Source: Massilia rubra
GTDB taxonomy: Bacteria; Pseudomonadota; Gammaproteobacteria; Burkholderiales; Burkholderiaceae_D
Reading direction: 5' to 3'
Assembly: GCF_011682065.1 (NCBI RefSeq)
Contig: NZ_VUYU01000025.1
Span: 39,055 to 103,054 of the forward strand
Length of the DNA stretch: 64,000 bases
The position numbers were made by a program, and so were the translations under genes. The notes under the pieces are model-generated. The model was not told the origin of the DNA. It saw only the letters and a list, made by a program, of their open reading frames with translations, and did no database searches. Every line of letters begins with the position of its first letter. Positions within the stretch are counted from its first letter, which is position 1. This document shows, in pieces, positions 26,577 to 36,956 of this stretch.

Positions 26577-29387
26577 TCAGAACTGGTACTGCATCGCTGC
26601 CCGCACCGAACGGCCGCGCGATGGCTCGTAGTCGGCGCGCACGTCAGGCGCCGGCGCGCGGTCGAACACGTTGTACAGGTTCATCGACAAGGTGGTGTTC
26701 TTGAACCCCGTGTAGGCCACGTGCATATCGGTCACCACATCGCGCTTGATCTGGCAGTATTCGGCGTCGATCCCCTGCCTGGCGCAACCTTCGGCGGTGT
26801 AGTTGGTGTCGTACTTGTCATTGTACAAACGGGTGCCCGGCAGGTAGGTCAGCGCGCCGCCCACATTCCATGCGCCGCGCGTCCACGCCGTCGAGGCGCG
26901 CACGCGATAGCGGTATTTCTCGTAGTTGCCGGCCAGGTTTTCGGTGAACGTGTCGGTCACCGTATCCCAGCTGCGGTAATCCAGCTGGTAGTTGGCTTTC
27001 AGGTTGCTCACCAGCTTGCCGGCCGAACCCATGTTCCAGCGGTGGTTCATTTCCATGTCGAGACCGGAAACGCGGGTGCGGTTCATGTTTTCGTAACGGT
27101 TCGATATCGCCGCGATCGGGCCGACCGGGAACACCACATCCGTGCCCGTCAACTCCTTGGCGCGCGCCGCCAGGCGCATGTCGTCGGCCGTCACCGCCAG
27201 GCGCTGCACGCTGCCCGGACGACGGTCTTCGTCAGCCAGGACCTGGCGCGTGCCGCGGGTGCTGATTTCATTGCGGCGCTCGATATGGTAGTAGTCGAAC
27301 GTCAGGCTCAGGTTGGCCAACGGCTCGATCACCAGGCCAAGGTTGTAGCTGCGCGATTTTTCTGGCTCGAGTTCCGCATTGCCTTTGGTGAGCGAGGCAA
27401 AGCTGACGCTGCAACCGACATCGCGCGCGTGCAAGGCGTCGGCCTGGTCCAAGGTGGTGCCGGTTTTCAGCGCGGTGTAGAGCTGGTTGGCGGTGGCGCA
27501 ACGCTTCGGATCGACGTTGGTGTTGCGGAAGGCGGCCAGGTCGACCTTGCCGGTTTCGGCCACGTTAGGGGCGCGGAAACCGTTGGCAATGGTGCCGCGC
27601 AGCATGAAGCGCTTGTTCACTTCATAGCGCATGCCGACCTTCGGCACCAGCGACAGGTCGGTGTCGCCCACCTTGTCGAGGCGCACCGCGGCATTGAGTT
27701 CGAGCTGTTTGGTCAACGGCGCATTCAGTTCCGCGAAGGCGGCGCTGACATTGCGCGCACCGTCCACATTGATCGCGCCCAAGCCTTCGATCTGGCCGCT
27801 CGAGATATTCTCGCTCACGTAGGCATTGAACGCATCGCGCCGGAAGTCGCCGCCGATGGCCAGCGACAGCGGGCCGCCATCGAGCTGCATCAGCTCGCGC
27901 GTTGCCTTGGCGTCGATAAAGGTTTGCTTCGACTCGCCGCCAACCGTCGAGGTCGGGAACATGCGCTGCAACAGGTCGTCGCTGTTGACGCCGCCGAACT
28001 TGTATTCGCCGCTCATGATCGCGGCAGTGTAGTTGACGGCATGCTTGCGGCCGCGCGATTCATTGTCGACCTTCGAGCCCATGACGCCGATCGCCGTGGT
28101 CCAGTCCCAGCCGTAATCGCTGCCTTCCAGCCCGACCAGCGCGCGGTACTGCTTCGCCTGCGCGTCTTTCTTGAAGATGCTCACATCGTCGGCGTAGCGG
28201 TAGCGCAGCGCCACCGGGAAGCTGTAGGGATTGCTCGGATGGCCGACCGGCAGCTTCGGCTCGGTGTAGGAATTGAGCTTGCCGTCCTTGCTGTTATACC
28301 AGTTGATCGGGGTGCCGGTGAATTGCATGAGGGCCGGCGGGTTGAAGTAGGTGGTATTGGTCTGGCCCAGGGTCACTTCGGAAAAGGCGACCCGGTTGCC
28401 GCCCAGCTTCATGCGGCCGCTGCCGAAGAAGTTGTAGCGCTTCGCTTCCGGGCTGCGGCCATAACCGGCCCACTGGTCGTAGCGGCAGGTGCCGTCGATC
28501 ACGTTGGTGCAGCCGGCCACGGGGGTGCTGAAGGTCTTGCCTGCCAAGGCCGGATTGGCCGGGTAAGCAGTGGGATAGCGGTCGACGTAATTGCCCGGAT
28601 ACGAATAGGTCGATTGCACGCCGTAGCTCGGGTTGACGTACTTGTTCCACCAGCCCGGGACGGCGTTGATGGTTTCGCGCGCCGCGTACGGATCGCGCTG
28701 GTAAGCCTCGAAGTGGCCGAACACGTTGTAGCCGTCGGCTTCGAAGTCGCCCTTGCCGAGGGTCAGCGAGGCGGTCTTGTCCTTGTCCAGCTTGCTGTTG
28801 AGCAGCGACTGGCGCGCACCGGCCTTGGCCAGCGCGCCCTGGAAGTCGCGCTTGGTGATGATGTTGATGACGCCGGCGACCGCGTCCGAGCCGTACACGG
28901 CGGACGCGCCGTCGAGCAGGATCTCGATGCGTTCGATCACTTCGGACGGCATGGCGTCGATGTTGACGAAGGTTTGCTGGCCGCCGTCGGCCAGGCCGTA
29001 GTTGGCGACCCGGCGCCCGTTGAGCAAGGTCAAGGTGGAATTCTTGCCCAGGTTGCGCAGCGAAATGCCCGACGCGCCGCCGGCGAAGGAAACGCCGCCG
29101 GTCTTGTCCGACAGGGTGTTGGTGGCGCTCGACGTCAGCGTGTCGAGCACGTCCTTGACGGTGCTGGCGCCGATGGCGGCGATTTCAGCCTTGCCGACCA
29201 CTTGCACCGCTGACGAGGTTTCGGTATCGACCGCGCGCTTGATGTTCGAGCCGGTGACGATGACCTTTTGAATAGGTTGGGCGGCATCCCGTTGGGCGGC
29301 TTGTTGCTGCGCCAGCGCCACCTGGGCCGCGCCCAGGGTCAGGGCGACGGCGACGACGCTACGTTTCAATGCGAGTTTCTTGTTCAA
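26577..29387 (-). CDS. TonB-dependent outer-membrane receptor (E)
   Basis: 936 residues if started at the TTG at 29387, which has GGAG six bases upstream and is followed directly by a good signal peptide (NKKLALKRSVVAVALTLG, cleavage near VALAQQ). The open frame extends to an ATG-like start at 29483, but that part is Arg-rich and unlike a secretion signal. The plug carries KVIVTGSNIKR, LTLLNGRRVANYGL and ERIEILLDGASAVYGSDAVAG. The barrel ends MQYQF. It is a tandem paralogue of receptor F with the same signal peptide type and the same TTG start. The ligand is unknown. Confidence 0.9.
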   Translation of the reverse strand: MNKKLALKRSVVAVALTLGAAQVALAQQQAAQRDAAQPIQKVIVTGSNIKRAVDTETSSAVQVVGKAEIAAIGASTVKDVLDTLTSSATNTLSDKTGGVSFAGGASGISLRNLGKNSTLTLLNGRRVANYGLADGGQQTFVNIDAMPSEVIERIEILLDGASAVYGSDAVAGVINIITKRDFQGALAKAGARQSLLNSKLDKDKTASLTLGKGDFEADGYNVFGHFEAYQRDPYAARETINAVPGWWNKYVNPSYGVQSTYSYPGNYVDRYPTAYPANPALAGKTFSTPVAGCTNVIDGTCRYDQWAGYGRSPEAKRYNFFGSGRMKLGGNRVAFSEVTLGQTNTTYFNPPALMQFTGTPINWYNSKDGKLNSYTEPKLPVGHPSNPYSFPVALRYRYADDVSIFKKDAQAKQYRALVGLEGSDYGWDWTTAIGVMGSKVDNESRGRKHAVNYTAAIMSGEYKFGGVNSDDLLQRMFPTSTVGGESKQTFIDAKATRELMQLDGGPLSLAIGGDFRRDAFNAYVSENISSGQIEGLGAINVDGARNVSAAFAELNAPLTKQLELNAAVRLDKVGDTDLSLVPKVGMRYEVNKRFMLRGTIANGFRAPNVAETGKVDLAAFRNTNVDPKRCATANQLYTALKTGTTLDQADALHARDVGCSVSFASLTKGNAELEPEKSRSYNLGLVIEPLANLSLTFDYYHIERRNEISTRGTRQVLADEDRRPGSVQRLAVTADDMRLAARAKELTGTDVVFPVGPIAAISNRYENMNRTRVSGLDMEMNHRWNMGSAGKLVSNLKANYQLDYRSWDTVTDTFTENLAGNYEKYRYRVRASTAWTRGAWNVGGALTYLPGTRLYNDKYDTNYTAEGCARQGIDAEYCQIKRDVVTDMHVAYTGFKNTTLSMNLYNVFDRAPAPDVRADYEPSRGRSVRAAMQYQF

Positions 29388-29586
29388 GTTCAGCTCCAGA
29401 ATTGCTTTATAGGTATGGGTAAGTCTTGTTTTCCGATCCCGCCGCTGCCCGCCCCCGCAGGCGCGCGCAAAAGCGAGGGCCATGAATTTCGCACAAAGGT
29501 GGATTCATGACCAAGAGGAATTCACAAAAATGACCATATCCCGAGATTTCCGTTGTTTTCGGCACGAACTGTCACGCTGCGCAGGC

Positions 29587-29614
29587 GAAAAAAACCCGGC
29601 GCCAGGGCCGGGTT
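29587..29614 (-). terminator. rho-independent terminator of receptor F
   Basis: On the minus strand AACCCGGC pairs with GCCGGGTT across a 6-base loop, followed by a run of T. It lies 22 bp beyond the receptor F stop and separates it from receptor E. Confidence 0.85.
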
Positions 29615-29636
29615 GTTCAACTACCGCAGCAACAGA

Positions 29637-32528
29637 TCAGAACGCGTAGCGCGCCGTCAGCTGGAAGTAGCGGCCGTAAGGATTGTGCAAGCCCTCGTTG
29701 TAGCCGGCCAGCGGCTGGGCCGAGGTGTTGACGCCATAGATCGGATCGTAAGGCGCCTTGGTATCGAGCACATTCTGGATGTTCAGGTTCAAGGTCAGGT
29801 TCTTGATGCCGGTGTAGGTGTAACCAACCCCAAAACGGGTCCAGCTGTTGATCGAGCACTCGGGGAAATACGCTTCGTACAGGGGCATGGAGGTATCGCG
29901 ATTGGCCTCGGCATCGCTATCCTTGCGCGTGCCGTATTGGCAGAACGGCTGGTCGTAGGTCACTTCCCTGTTATAGCGGCGCAGCAGCGATACGCGGCCG
30001 GTGTAGTCGATACTGGCATTGAAGGCGTGCGCGCCATGGCTCCACGACGACGACAGCGACGTCTTCCAGCGCGGCTGGTCGTTACCGCTCAGGTTCCAGT
30101 CCGCATAGCCGACACTGGTGCCGGCCAGGTTGCGTTCGGGATCGCCCGCAGTGCCGGCCAGGGCATAGTAATCCAGGAAGGTCGAGGTCAGCTTGGAGTT
30201 GAGCGTTCCCCATTCGCCCAGGTTCTTGCGGAAAGCCACGTCCAGATCGACGCCGCGCACTTCGGTCGCGCCCTGGTTCATCCATGGCGTCTTGACCATC
30301 AGCAGCGGACCGCTGTTCTGGATCACGTTACCGTTGGCGTCACGCACCCAGTTGGCCGGGTTCGGGTCGCGCAACACGTTGCCCGGGACCCGGGCCTCGT
30401 TCTTGAGCGCGTCCGCGGCCAGGCCGAGCGCGACTTCACCTTCCTTGCGGATCTTGTAGAAATCGAGGCCAATGTCGAGATAGGAGGTTGGCGAGAACAA
30501 CAGGCCGAAGGAAATGCTCTTCGATTTTTCCGGTACCAGGTCGGGATTGGCGCCGCCGGTGGCGGCCGCCGACTTATTGCAATCGAGTTCGGTCGCGCCA
30601 TCGCGCGGCGTTTCTTCATCGGGCTCGCAGCGGCGCGGATCGGCGATGTTAGTGAGAAAAAACTGGGCGCCGCCCGGCGTCACCTGCACCAGCGCCGGCG
30701 CACGGAAACCGCGGCCATAGGTGCCGCGCAACGCCAGGCTGTCGGTCACGGTCCACTTGGCGCCCACCTTCGGCACGAAATTGGTCTTGATGCCCGGGTA
30801 CTTGTCGACCCGGCCGGCGAAGTCCATCTCGACATTCTTCAGGAAGGGCGTGCGCAGCTCGATGAAGGCCGACTTGATGTCGCGTTCGCCGTCGATCTTG
30901 GTATTGGCCAGGCCGAAAATGTCGCCGCGCTGCAGCACCGGATCGGGCATCAGCTTGATCATTTCGCGCCGGAATTCGGCGCCCAGCGCCAGGCCCATCG
31001 CCCCGCCGCCAAGTTGGCCGAACTGCGTGCTGACCTTGCCATCCCATTGCAGGATCGAGGCCTTGTCGTCGCTGACCACGTCATGCCCGACGCTCGGATC
31101 GGCGCTGATGGACGCAATGGTCGCGCCAGCATTAATCTTGCGCAAGGTCGGCAGGTACAGGCGGCCGTAATCGGTGTTTTCCTTGGTGGTCTGGTTGTAC
31201 AGCACGGCCGTTTCCCAATCCCAGCTGCCAAGCGTGCCCTGCAGCCCCGCCAGCACGCGCGTATTGTCGCTCAGGGTCTTGGAACCGCCGCGCAGATTCA
31301 CAAAGCGGTGGCCGACCGAAGCGCGTGCATCCGGGAACGGATTGTCGGGGTGGCCGATTTCCAGGATGGTCTGGTAGGGTTGCCCCACGCTCTCGCTGGT
31401 AAAGTTGGTCGTCGCGGACTGGCCGATGGTAATCGGGGCGCCGGTGTAGGAACGCTCGGTGCGCGAGTAAGCCGCTTCGGCGAAGGCCTTGGCGTTCTGG
31501 CCCAGTTTCAACACGCCGCGCGTCATGACGCTGGCATCCTTGCCGTCGCCGATACCTTCGAGGAATTGGGTGGTGTCGTAGTTGCAGAAGGTGCGCCCGA
31601 TGAACACGCTGGTGGGAACGATGCCCATATTGGTGGCGCCGACCAGTTGCTGCGACGGATCGCAGGTGGTGCGGGTAACCAGGCGATCGGCCATATTGCT
31701 GCGGTTGACGGCGAAGTTCTTGCTGCCCGGCGCGCTTTCACGGTAAAACGAGGTCACGCCGGAAACCGTGCTGCCGTACGGCGTGGCGAAGCGTCCATTG
31801 ATCTGCTGGTAGGTCTCGAATTCGATGTCCTTGACGTCCGCGCGTTTCACACGGTCACGGTTGGACACGTCGGCGGTAAGGAACACATTGTAGCCATCGC
31901 TTTCCACGTCGCCCTTGCCCCAGAAGATATTGGCGCCTTTGCGGGCGAACTTGCCATCGTCATTGGCGCTGGCGCGGGCCGCTACCTCGGTGCCCTGGTA
32001 GTTGGTCTTGGTAATGAAGTTGATCACGCCGCCGATTGCATCCGAGCCGTACACGGCCGACGCCCCATCCTTGAGGATTTCCACCCGGTCCAGGGCCGAC
32101 AGCGGAATCGCGTTCAAGTCGTACAGTGTCGAATTACCCTTGTTCGGATCGGCATAGGCCGCCGGCGTCATGCGCCGGCCATTGAGCAGGATCAGGGTCG
32201 AGGTCGAGCCCAGGCCGCGCAGCGAGGCGGTCGACGCGCCGCGCGAGAAACCGCCGTCGTTGGTGTCGAGGTTGACGTCGCTGCCCATCGACGGCACTTT
32301 GCGCATCAGTTCGGTGACGGTGGCGGCGCCGCTGTCGCGGATATCCTTGGCAGTGATGACCTGGATCGGCTGGGCGCCCTCCTTGTCGATGCGTTTCAGG
32401 TTCGAACCGGTGATATACACCGTGGCGGTCGGCGTCGCGGCAGCCTGTTGCGCGAGAACGATGTGCGAGGAACCCAAGGTGAGCGCGACGGCGAGGACGC
32501 TCTGTTTCAATACAAAGTGTTTTTTCAA
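29637..32528 (-). CDS. TonB-dependent outer-membrane receptor (F)
   Basis: 963 residues from the TTG at 32528, again with GGAG five bases upstream and followed by KKHFVLKQSVLAVALTLG, nearly the signal peptide of receptor E. The plug has VYITGSNLKR, STLILLNGRRMTPAAYA and DRVEILKDGASAVYGSDAIGG. The barrel ends ARYAF. Loop cysteines (CDPSQQ, FCNYD, CEPDEE, LDCNK) are numerous and could pair. Receptors E and F probably arose by tandem duplication and then diverged in the barrel. A 350-bp intergenic region upstream separates it from the divergent Cache gene. Confidence 0.9.
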   Translation of the reverse strand: MKKHFVLKQSVLAVALTLGSSHIVLAQQAAATPTATVYITGSNLKRIDKEGAQPIQVITAKDIRDSGAATVTELMRKVPSMGSDVNLDTNDGGFSRGASTASLRGLGSTSTLILLNGRRMTPAAYADPNKGNSTLYDLNAIPLSALDRVEILKDGASAVYGSDAIGGVINFITKTNYQGTEVAARASANDDGKFARKGANIFWGKGDVESDGYNVFLTADVSNRDRVKRADVKDIEFETYQQINGRFATPYGSTVSGVTSFYRESAPGSKNFAVNRSNMADRLVTRTTCDPSQQLVGATNMGIVPTSVFIGRTFCNYDTTQFLEGIGDGKDASVMTRGVLKLGQNAKAFAEAAYSRTERSYTGAPITIGQSATTNFTSESVGQPYQTILEIGHPDNPFPDARASVGHRFVNLRGGSKTLSDNTRVLAGLQGTLGSWDWETAVLYNQTTKENTDYGRLYLPTLRKINAGATIASISADPSVGHDVVSDDKASILQWDGKVSTQFGQLGGGAMGLALGAEFRREMIKLMPDPVLQRGDIFGLANTKIDGERDIKSAFIELRTPFLKNVEMDFAGRVDKYPGIKTNFVPKVGAKWTVTDSLALRGTYGRGFRAPALVQVTPGGAQFFLTNIADPRRCEPDEETPRDGATELDCNKSAAATGGANPDLVPEKSKSISFGLLFSPTSYLDIGLDFYKIRKEGEVALGLAADALKNEARVPGNVLRDPNPANWVRDANGNVIQNSGPLLMVKTPWMNQGATEVRGVDLDVAFRKNLGEWGTLNSKLTSTFLDYYALAGTAGDPERNLAGTSVGYADWNLSGNDQPRWKTSLSSSWSHGAHAFNASIDYTGRVSLLRRYNREVTYDQPFCQYGTRKDSDAEANRDTSMPLYEAYFPECSINSWTRFGVGYTYTGIKNLTLNLNIQNVLDTKAPYDPIYGVNTSAQPLAGYNEGLHNPYGRYFQLTARYAF

Positions 32529-32809
32529 GATAACTCCAGGTGAGATATTCGTCCATGGAAAAAATTGACTCTTGTTTTTGAAACCCATTTATATGTATGA
32601 GTGATGACAAATTTCGCATGAACCCTACGGGGAAGCAAACAACTTAACCATACAAGTCAATTTTGCCGTCTTTAATGTTGTTTTCTGACGATTCAACCTA
32701 GGCAAAAGATGACGTTTTGCCAAATCCGCTGTAGGTAATTCAGTTCAGAAAAAACTGTGGTTTTTGCGCATGTATTCGTTCGCCAGAACGCGATATTTCA
32801 GGGAAGTGA
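32529..32809. other. intergenic region upstream of receptor F
   Basis: An AT-richer stretch without a gene. It should hold the receptor F promoter. A short inverted repeat CGTTC-GCCA-GAACG (32777-32790) lies just upstream of the Cache-gene promoter and could be an operator. Confidence 0.4.
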
Positions 32810-32837
32810 CTGACAAGCAAAAGAACCTCGGCATAAT
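32810..32837 (+). promoter_or_regulatory. predicted sigma-70 promoter of the Cache gene
   Basis: CTGACA (32810-32815) and CATAAT (32832-32837) are separated by 16 bp, about 45 bp before the start codon at 32883. Confidence 0.55.
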
Positions 32838-32882
32838 GGTTCTACGCAACAACGCGCCATTTTCGAGATGGGGAGTGTATTG

Positions 32883-33344
32883 ATGAGAACACTGTTTTCC
32901 GCAAGCTTACTCAGCGTCGTCCTGCTGGCCGTGCCGGGAGCGGCGTGGTCGGCCGACAAAGGCAGTGCCGACGAAGCGGTTGCGATGGTCAAGAAAGCCA
33001 TCGCGCTGATCAAGACCGACAAAGCCAAGGGCTTCGCGGCCATCAGCGACACGGCCAACAAGGAGTATCACGACCGCGACCTGTACGTCTATGTATACGA
33101 CCTGAACGGCGTCAGCCTCGCGCACGGCAACAATCCCAAGATTGTCGGCAAAAACCTGATGGCGCTAGCCGACAGCAACGGCAAGTTGATGATCAAAGAG
33201 ATGGCCGACCTGGCCAAGTCCCCCGCCGGCAAAGGCTGGGTCGATTTCAAATGGCCCAATCCGGTGACCAAGGCGGTCGAGAACAAGTCGGGCTATATCG
33301 AACGGGTGGACGACATGATGGTGGGATCGGGCGTCTACAAATAA
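32883..33344 (+). CDS. periplasmic single-Cache-domain protein
   Basis: 153 residues from the ATG at 32883 with GGGGAG eight bases upstream. A clear signal peptide (LFSASLLSVVLLAVPGAAWSA) is followed by one small ligand-binding Cache domain: VYVYDLNGVSLAHGNNPKIVGKN and GWVDFKWPNP, then YIERVDDMMVGSGVYK. Cache domains usually form the sensory part of chemoreceptors and kinases. Here the domain is free-standing and secreted, with no transmembrane or signalling part. It may buffer or present a small carboxylate or amine ligand. It stands alone, divergent from receptor F. Confidence 0.85.
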   Translation: MRTLFSASLLSVVLLAVPGAAWSADKGSADEAVAMVKKAIALIKTDKAKGFAAISDTANKEYHDRDLYVYVYDLNGVSLAHGNNPKIVGKNLMALADSNGKLMIKEMADLAKSPAGKGWVDFKWPNPVTKAVENKSGYIERVDDMMVGSGVYK

Positions 33345-33393
33345 GCGGCCGCCGCACGCCGAAAGAATCGTCCTAACGCCCCCCGCGGCAAAC

Positions 33394-33654
33394 CCTTACA
33401 ACCGGGGTCAGAGCTTTAATCAGAAATTATTGCCGGAGCCCACAACCGGGGTCTGACCTCTGATTCGAAATTTTTTCTAAGCCACATCGAAAAGCGGCGG
33501 ATCCGCCCGGCGGTGGCCGGCACGCAGGGGCGCGCCTGCCTCCGGCACGATCATCGTCCCGCGATTCAGGGAAAAAATTACGAATCAGAGGTCAGACCCC
33601 GGTGGGGGATCTGGGCGAATATTGCTAATTAAAGCTCTGACCCCGGTTTGTGGG
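33394..33654. repeat. MITE-like nested inverted-repeat element
   Basis: Two arms of roughly 85-90 bp face each other around about 100 bp of GC-rich DNA. The outer arm word ACCGGGGTCAGAGCTTTAAT (33401-33420) is exactly inverted at 33628-33647. The inner word CCGGGGTCTGACCTCTGATT (from 33446) is inverted near 33583-33602. Each arm therefore has two GGGGTC-AGA/TGA motifs. No ORF of substance lies inside. It occupies the gap between the Cache gene and gap. Confidence 0.75.
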
Positions 33655-33683
33655 GGGCCTCCCCGGCCAGCGCCTTCCGCGCG

Positions 33684-33707
33684 AAAAAAAACGCCCCGGA
33701 GGGCGTC
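33684..33707 (-). terminator. rho-independent terminator of gap
   Basis: On the minus strand ACGCCC pairs with GGGCGT across a 4-base loop, followed by seven or eight T residues. It lies 20 bp beyond the gap stop codon. Confidence 0.88.
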
Positions 33708-33727
33708 TTTGTCGATGTGGCCGAAAA

Positions 33728-34738
33728 TTACTTGGTGTTCATCAGTGCAACCGTGGTGTCCAGCATGCGGTTCGAGAAACCCCACTCGTTGTCGTACCAC
33801 GACGAAACTTTCACCAGGCGGCCCGATACTTTGGTCAGCGTCGAATCGAAATTCGACGAGGCCGGGTTGTGGTTGAAGTCGATCGATACCAGCGGCTCGG
33901 TCTGGTACGTCAGCACGTCTTTCAACGCGCCTTCGGATGCCGCTTTCATCAGGGCATTGACTTCGTCCACGGTGGTGTCGCGCTTGGCGATGAAGGTCAG
34001 GTCGACCAGCGAGACGTTGATGGTCGGCACGCGGATCGCGAAACCATCGAGCTTGCCATTGAGTTCAGGCAGCACCAGGCCGACCGCGGCGGCGGCGCCG
34101 GTCTTGGTCGGGATCATGCTCATCGTGGCCGAACGGGCGCGGCGCAGGTCTTCATGCATCACGTCCGACAGCACCTGGTCGTTGGTGTAGGCGTGCACGG
34201 TGGTCATCAGGCCGGTTTCCAGGCCGATCGCGTCGTTCAGCGGCTTGACCAGCGGGGCCAGGCAGTTGGTGGTGCACGAGGCGTTCGAAATGACCGTGTC
34301 GGTCGCTTTCAGGACGCCTTCGTTCACGCCGAATACGATGGTGGCGTCGACATCCTTGCCGCCCGGCGCCGAAATGATGACTTTCTTGGCGCCGCCCTTC
34401 AGGTGGGCCGAGGCTTTTTCTTTGGTGGTGAAGAAACCGGTGCACTCCAGCACCACGTCCACGCCCAGCTCGCCCCATGGAATTTCAGCAGGATTGCGCT
34501 GCGCGAACACGCGGATCGCGTCGCCATTGACGATCATGTTGTCGCCTTCGACCGTGACGGTGCCCGGGAACTTGCCGTGCGCCGTGTCGTAACGGGTCAG
34601 GTGCGCGTTCGACTTGGCATCGCCCAGGTCGTTGATCGCCACGATCTGGATGTCGTGTTTCTTGCCGCCTTCGTAGAAAGCGCGCAGGACATTGCGGCCG
34701 ATACGGCCATAACCGTTGATTGCAACTTTGATCGTCAT
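33728..34738 (-). CDS. gap: glyceraldehyde-3-phosphate dehydrogenase, type I
   Basis: 336 residues from the ATG at 34738, with AGGAG upstream; the extra upstream frame is the tkt-gap spacer. Oxidises and phosphorylates glyceraldehyde 3-phosphate with NAD in glycolysis, or the reverse in gluconeogenesis. The Rossmann start [17 protein letters not shown], catalytic Cys155 (SNASCTTNC) and His182 ([10 protein letters not shown]) are present. Asp37 in AINDLGD suggests NAD preference. It follows tkt by 63 bp and is terminated by a strong hairpin, so tkt-gap is a two-gene operon here. No pgk follows. Confidence 0.97.
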   Translation of the reverse strand: MTIKVAINGYGRIGRNVLRAFYEGGKKHDIQIVAINDLGDAKSNAHLTRYDTAHGKFPGTVTVEGDNMIVNGDAIRVFAQRNPAEIPWGELGVDVVLECTGFFTTKEKASAHLKGGAKKVIISAPGGKDVDATIVFGVNEGVLKATDTVISNASCTTNCLAPLVKPLNDAIGLETGLMTTVHAYTNDQVLSDVMHEDLRRARSATMSMIPTKTGAAAAVGLVLPELNGKLDGFAIRVPTINVSLVDLTFIAKRDTTVDEVNALMKAASEGALKDVLTYQTEPLVSIDFNHNPASSNFDSTLTKVSGRLVKVSSWYDNEWGFSNRMLDTTVALMNTK

Positions 34739-34801
34739 TACTTTGCTCCTGAGTGATAAAAATGGGTGGGCGGCGGCGCCCGGGCGCCGCCTGCGCTTCA
34801 A

Positions 34802-36799
34802 TTAGTTCGTCAGTACCGACTTGACCTTGGCAACCACGTTCTCGACAGTGAAACCGAAGTGCTTGAACAGCACCGGCGCGGGCGCCGATTCGCCAAAGGT
34901 GTCGATGCCGACCACGGCGCCTTCCAGGCCAACGTATTTATACCAAAAGTCGGTGACGCCCGCTTCGATCGCCACGCGCGGCACGCCACGGGTCAGCACG
35001 CTGGCCTTGTAGGCGGCGTCCTGGCGGTCGTACACGTCGGTCGACGGCATCGACACCACGCGCACCAGAATGCCTTCGGCGGCCAGCGCGCTGGCGGCCT
35101 TGGTCGCCAGTTCGATTTCGGAACCGGTGGCGATCAGAATGGCCTTGGCATCAGCCACGTCTTGCAGCACGTAGCCGCCGCGCGCGATGTCGGCGATCTG
35201 GGCCGCGGTGCGTTCCTGGAACGGCAGGTTCTGGCGCGAGAAGATCAGGGTCGACGGGCCATCCTTGCGCTGGACGGCGGCGCCCCAGGCGGCAGCGGAC
35301 TCGACGGTGTCGCACGGACGCCAGTTGTCCAGGTTCGGGATCAGGCGCAAGGACGATACGTGCTCGACCGACTGGTGGGTCGGGCCGTCTTCGCCCAGGC
35401 CGATCGAGTCGTGGGTGAACACGAAGATCGAGCGCAGTTTCATCAGCGCGGCCATGCGCAGCGCGTTGCGGCTGTAGTCGGAGAAGGTGAGGAAGGTGGC
35501 GCCGAACGGAATGTAGCCGCCGTGCAGGGCGATGCCGTTCATGATGGCGCTCATGCCGAACTCGCGCACGCCGTAGTTGATGTGGTTGCCTGGTTTGCCG
35601 GAACGCAGCGCGATGCACTCTTTCCAGTTGGTCAGGTTGGAACCGGTCAGGTCGGCCGAGCCGCCCAGGAACTCCGGCAGGGTCGGCGCCAGCGCCTGGA
35701 TCGCGTTCTGGCTGGCCTTGCGGGTGGCGATGTTTTCTTTCTTCTCGACGCAGGCGGCAATCGCCGCGTCCAGGGTGGCGTTGAAATCAGCCGGCAGCTC
35801 GCCCTTCATGCGGCGCTCGAATTCGGCGGCCAGCTCGGGGTATTGCGCGCGGTAGGCGGCAAACTTGGTGTTCCACTCGCCTTCCAGCGCGGCGCCGTGC
35901 TCTTTCGCGTCCCAGGCGGTATACACCTCGGCCGGGATCTCGAACGGGACCGAGGTCCACAGCAGGTGCTCGCGCACGGCCGCCACTTCCTTCTCGCCCA
36001 GCGCGGCGCCGTGTACCTTGTCGCCGCCTTGCAGGTTGGGCGAACCCTTGCCGATGATGGTCTTGCAGCAGATCAGGGTCGGTTTCGACGACAGCTTCGC
36101 TTCAGCAATCGCCGCGTCGACCGCCGCCACGCTGTGGCCGTCGACGGCGGCGATCACGTTCCAGCCGTACGATTCAAAGCGTTTCGGGGTGTCGTCGGTG
36201 AACCAGCCTTCGACCTTGCCGTCGATCGAGATGCCGTTGTCGTCGTACAGGGCGATCAGGCGGTTCAGGCCCAGGGTGCCGGCCAGCGAGCACACTTCGT
36301 GCGAAATGCCTTCCATCAGGCAGCCGTCGCCCAGGAAGGCGTAGGTGTAGTGATCGACCACGTCGAAGCCCGGCTTGTTGAATTCAGCCGCCAGCAGGTA
36401 TTCCGACAAGGCCATGCCGACCGCGTTGGCGATGCCCTGGCCGAGCGGGCCGGTGGTCGTTTCCACGCCTGGCGTGATGTCGACTTCCGGGTGGCCCGGG
36501 GTCTTCGAATGCATCTGGCGGAAATTCTTCAGGTCGGCCATGGTCAGGTCGTAGCCCGACAGGTGCAGCAGCGCGTAGTGCAGCATCGAGCCGTGGCCGT
36601 TCGAGAGCAGGAAGCGGTCGCGGTTGAGCCACTTCGGATTGGACGGATTGTGCTTGTAGTGGCCGGCCCACAGCGCCACCGCGATTTCCGCCATGCCCAT
36701 CGGCATGCCTGGGTGGCCGGAATTAGCCTGTTGCACTGCGTCCATTGCCAGCGCGCGGATCGCGTTGGCCATCAAAGTGGTAGGGAGCGTCGTTTTCAT
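34802..36799 (-). CDS. tkt: transketolase
   Basis: 665 residues, the usual length. A thiamine-diphosphate enzyme of the pentose phosphate pathway moving two-carbon units between sugar phosphates. It makes the erythrose 4-phosphate used by DAHP synthase. N-terminal [15 protein letters not shown] and [18 protein letters not shown], the ThDP motif [18 protein letters not shown]...[14 protein letters not shown], and the C-terminal [18 protein letters not shown] are all visible. The start ATG at 36799 has only a weak ribosome site. It is first gene of the tkt-gap operon and divergent from rsmE. Confidence 0.97.
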   Translation of the reverse strand: MKTTLPTTLMANAIRALAMDAVQQANSGHPGMPMGMAEIAVALWAGHYKHNPSNPKWLNRDRFLLSNGHGSMLHYALLHLSGYDLTMADLKNFRQMHSKTPGHPEVDITPGVETTTGPLGQGIANAVGMALSEYLLAAEFNKPGFDVVDHYTYAFLGDGCLMEGISHEVCSLAGTLGLNRLIALYDDNGISIDGKVEGWFTDDTPKRFESYGWNVIAAVDGHSVAAVDAAIAEAKLSSKPTLICCKTIIGKGSPNLQGGDKVHGAALGEKEVAAVREHLLWTSVPFEIPAEVYTAWDAKEHGAALEGEWNTKFAAYRAQYPELAAEFERRMKGELPADFNATLDAAIAACVEKKENIATRKASQNAIQALAPTLPEFLGGSADLTGSNLTNWKECIALRSGKPGNHINYGVREFGMSAIMNGIALHGGYIPFGATFLTFSDYSRNALRMAALMKLRSIFVFTHDSIGLGEDGPTHQSVEHVSSLRLIPNLDNWRPCDTVESAAAWGAAVQRKDGPSTLIFSRQNLPFQERTAAQIADIARGGYVLQDVADAKAILIATGSEIELATKAASALAAEGILVRVVSMPSTDVYDRQDAAYKASVLTRGVPRVAIEAGVTDFWYKYVGLEGAVVGIDTFGESAPAPVLFKHFGFTVENVVAKVKSVLTN

Positions 36800-36956
36800 G
36801 GGTCGAATCTGTGAGGTCGTAGGATTGGAAATGCGGGTGGCGCTGCTTGGCGTACCGGGTCAAGTATTTTACCAGACCATGGGGTGGCGAATTAAAATGA
36901 AGCACTTGCCGCGCCTGCCGGCCTCAACTAAGCCCTCAACTCTTTCCCAGGATTTC

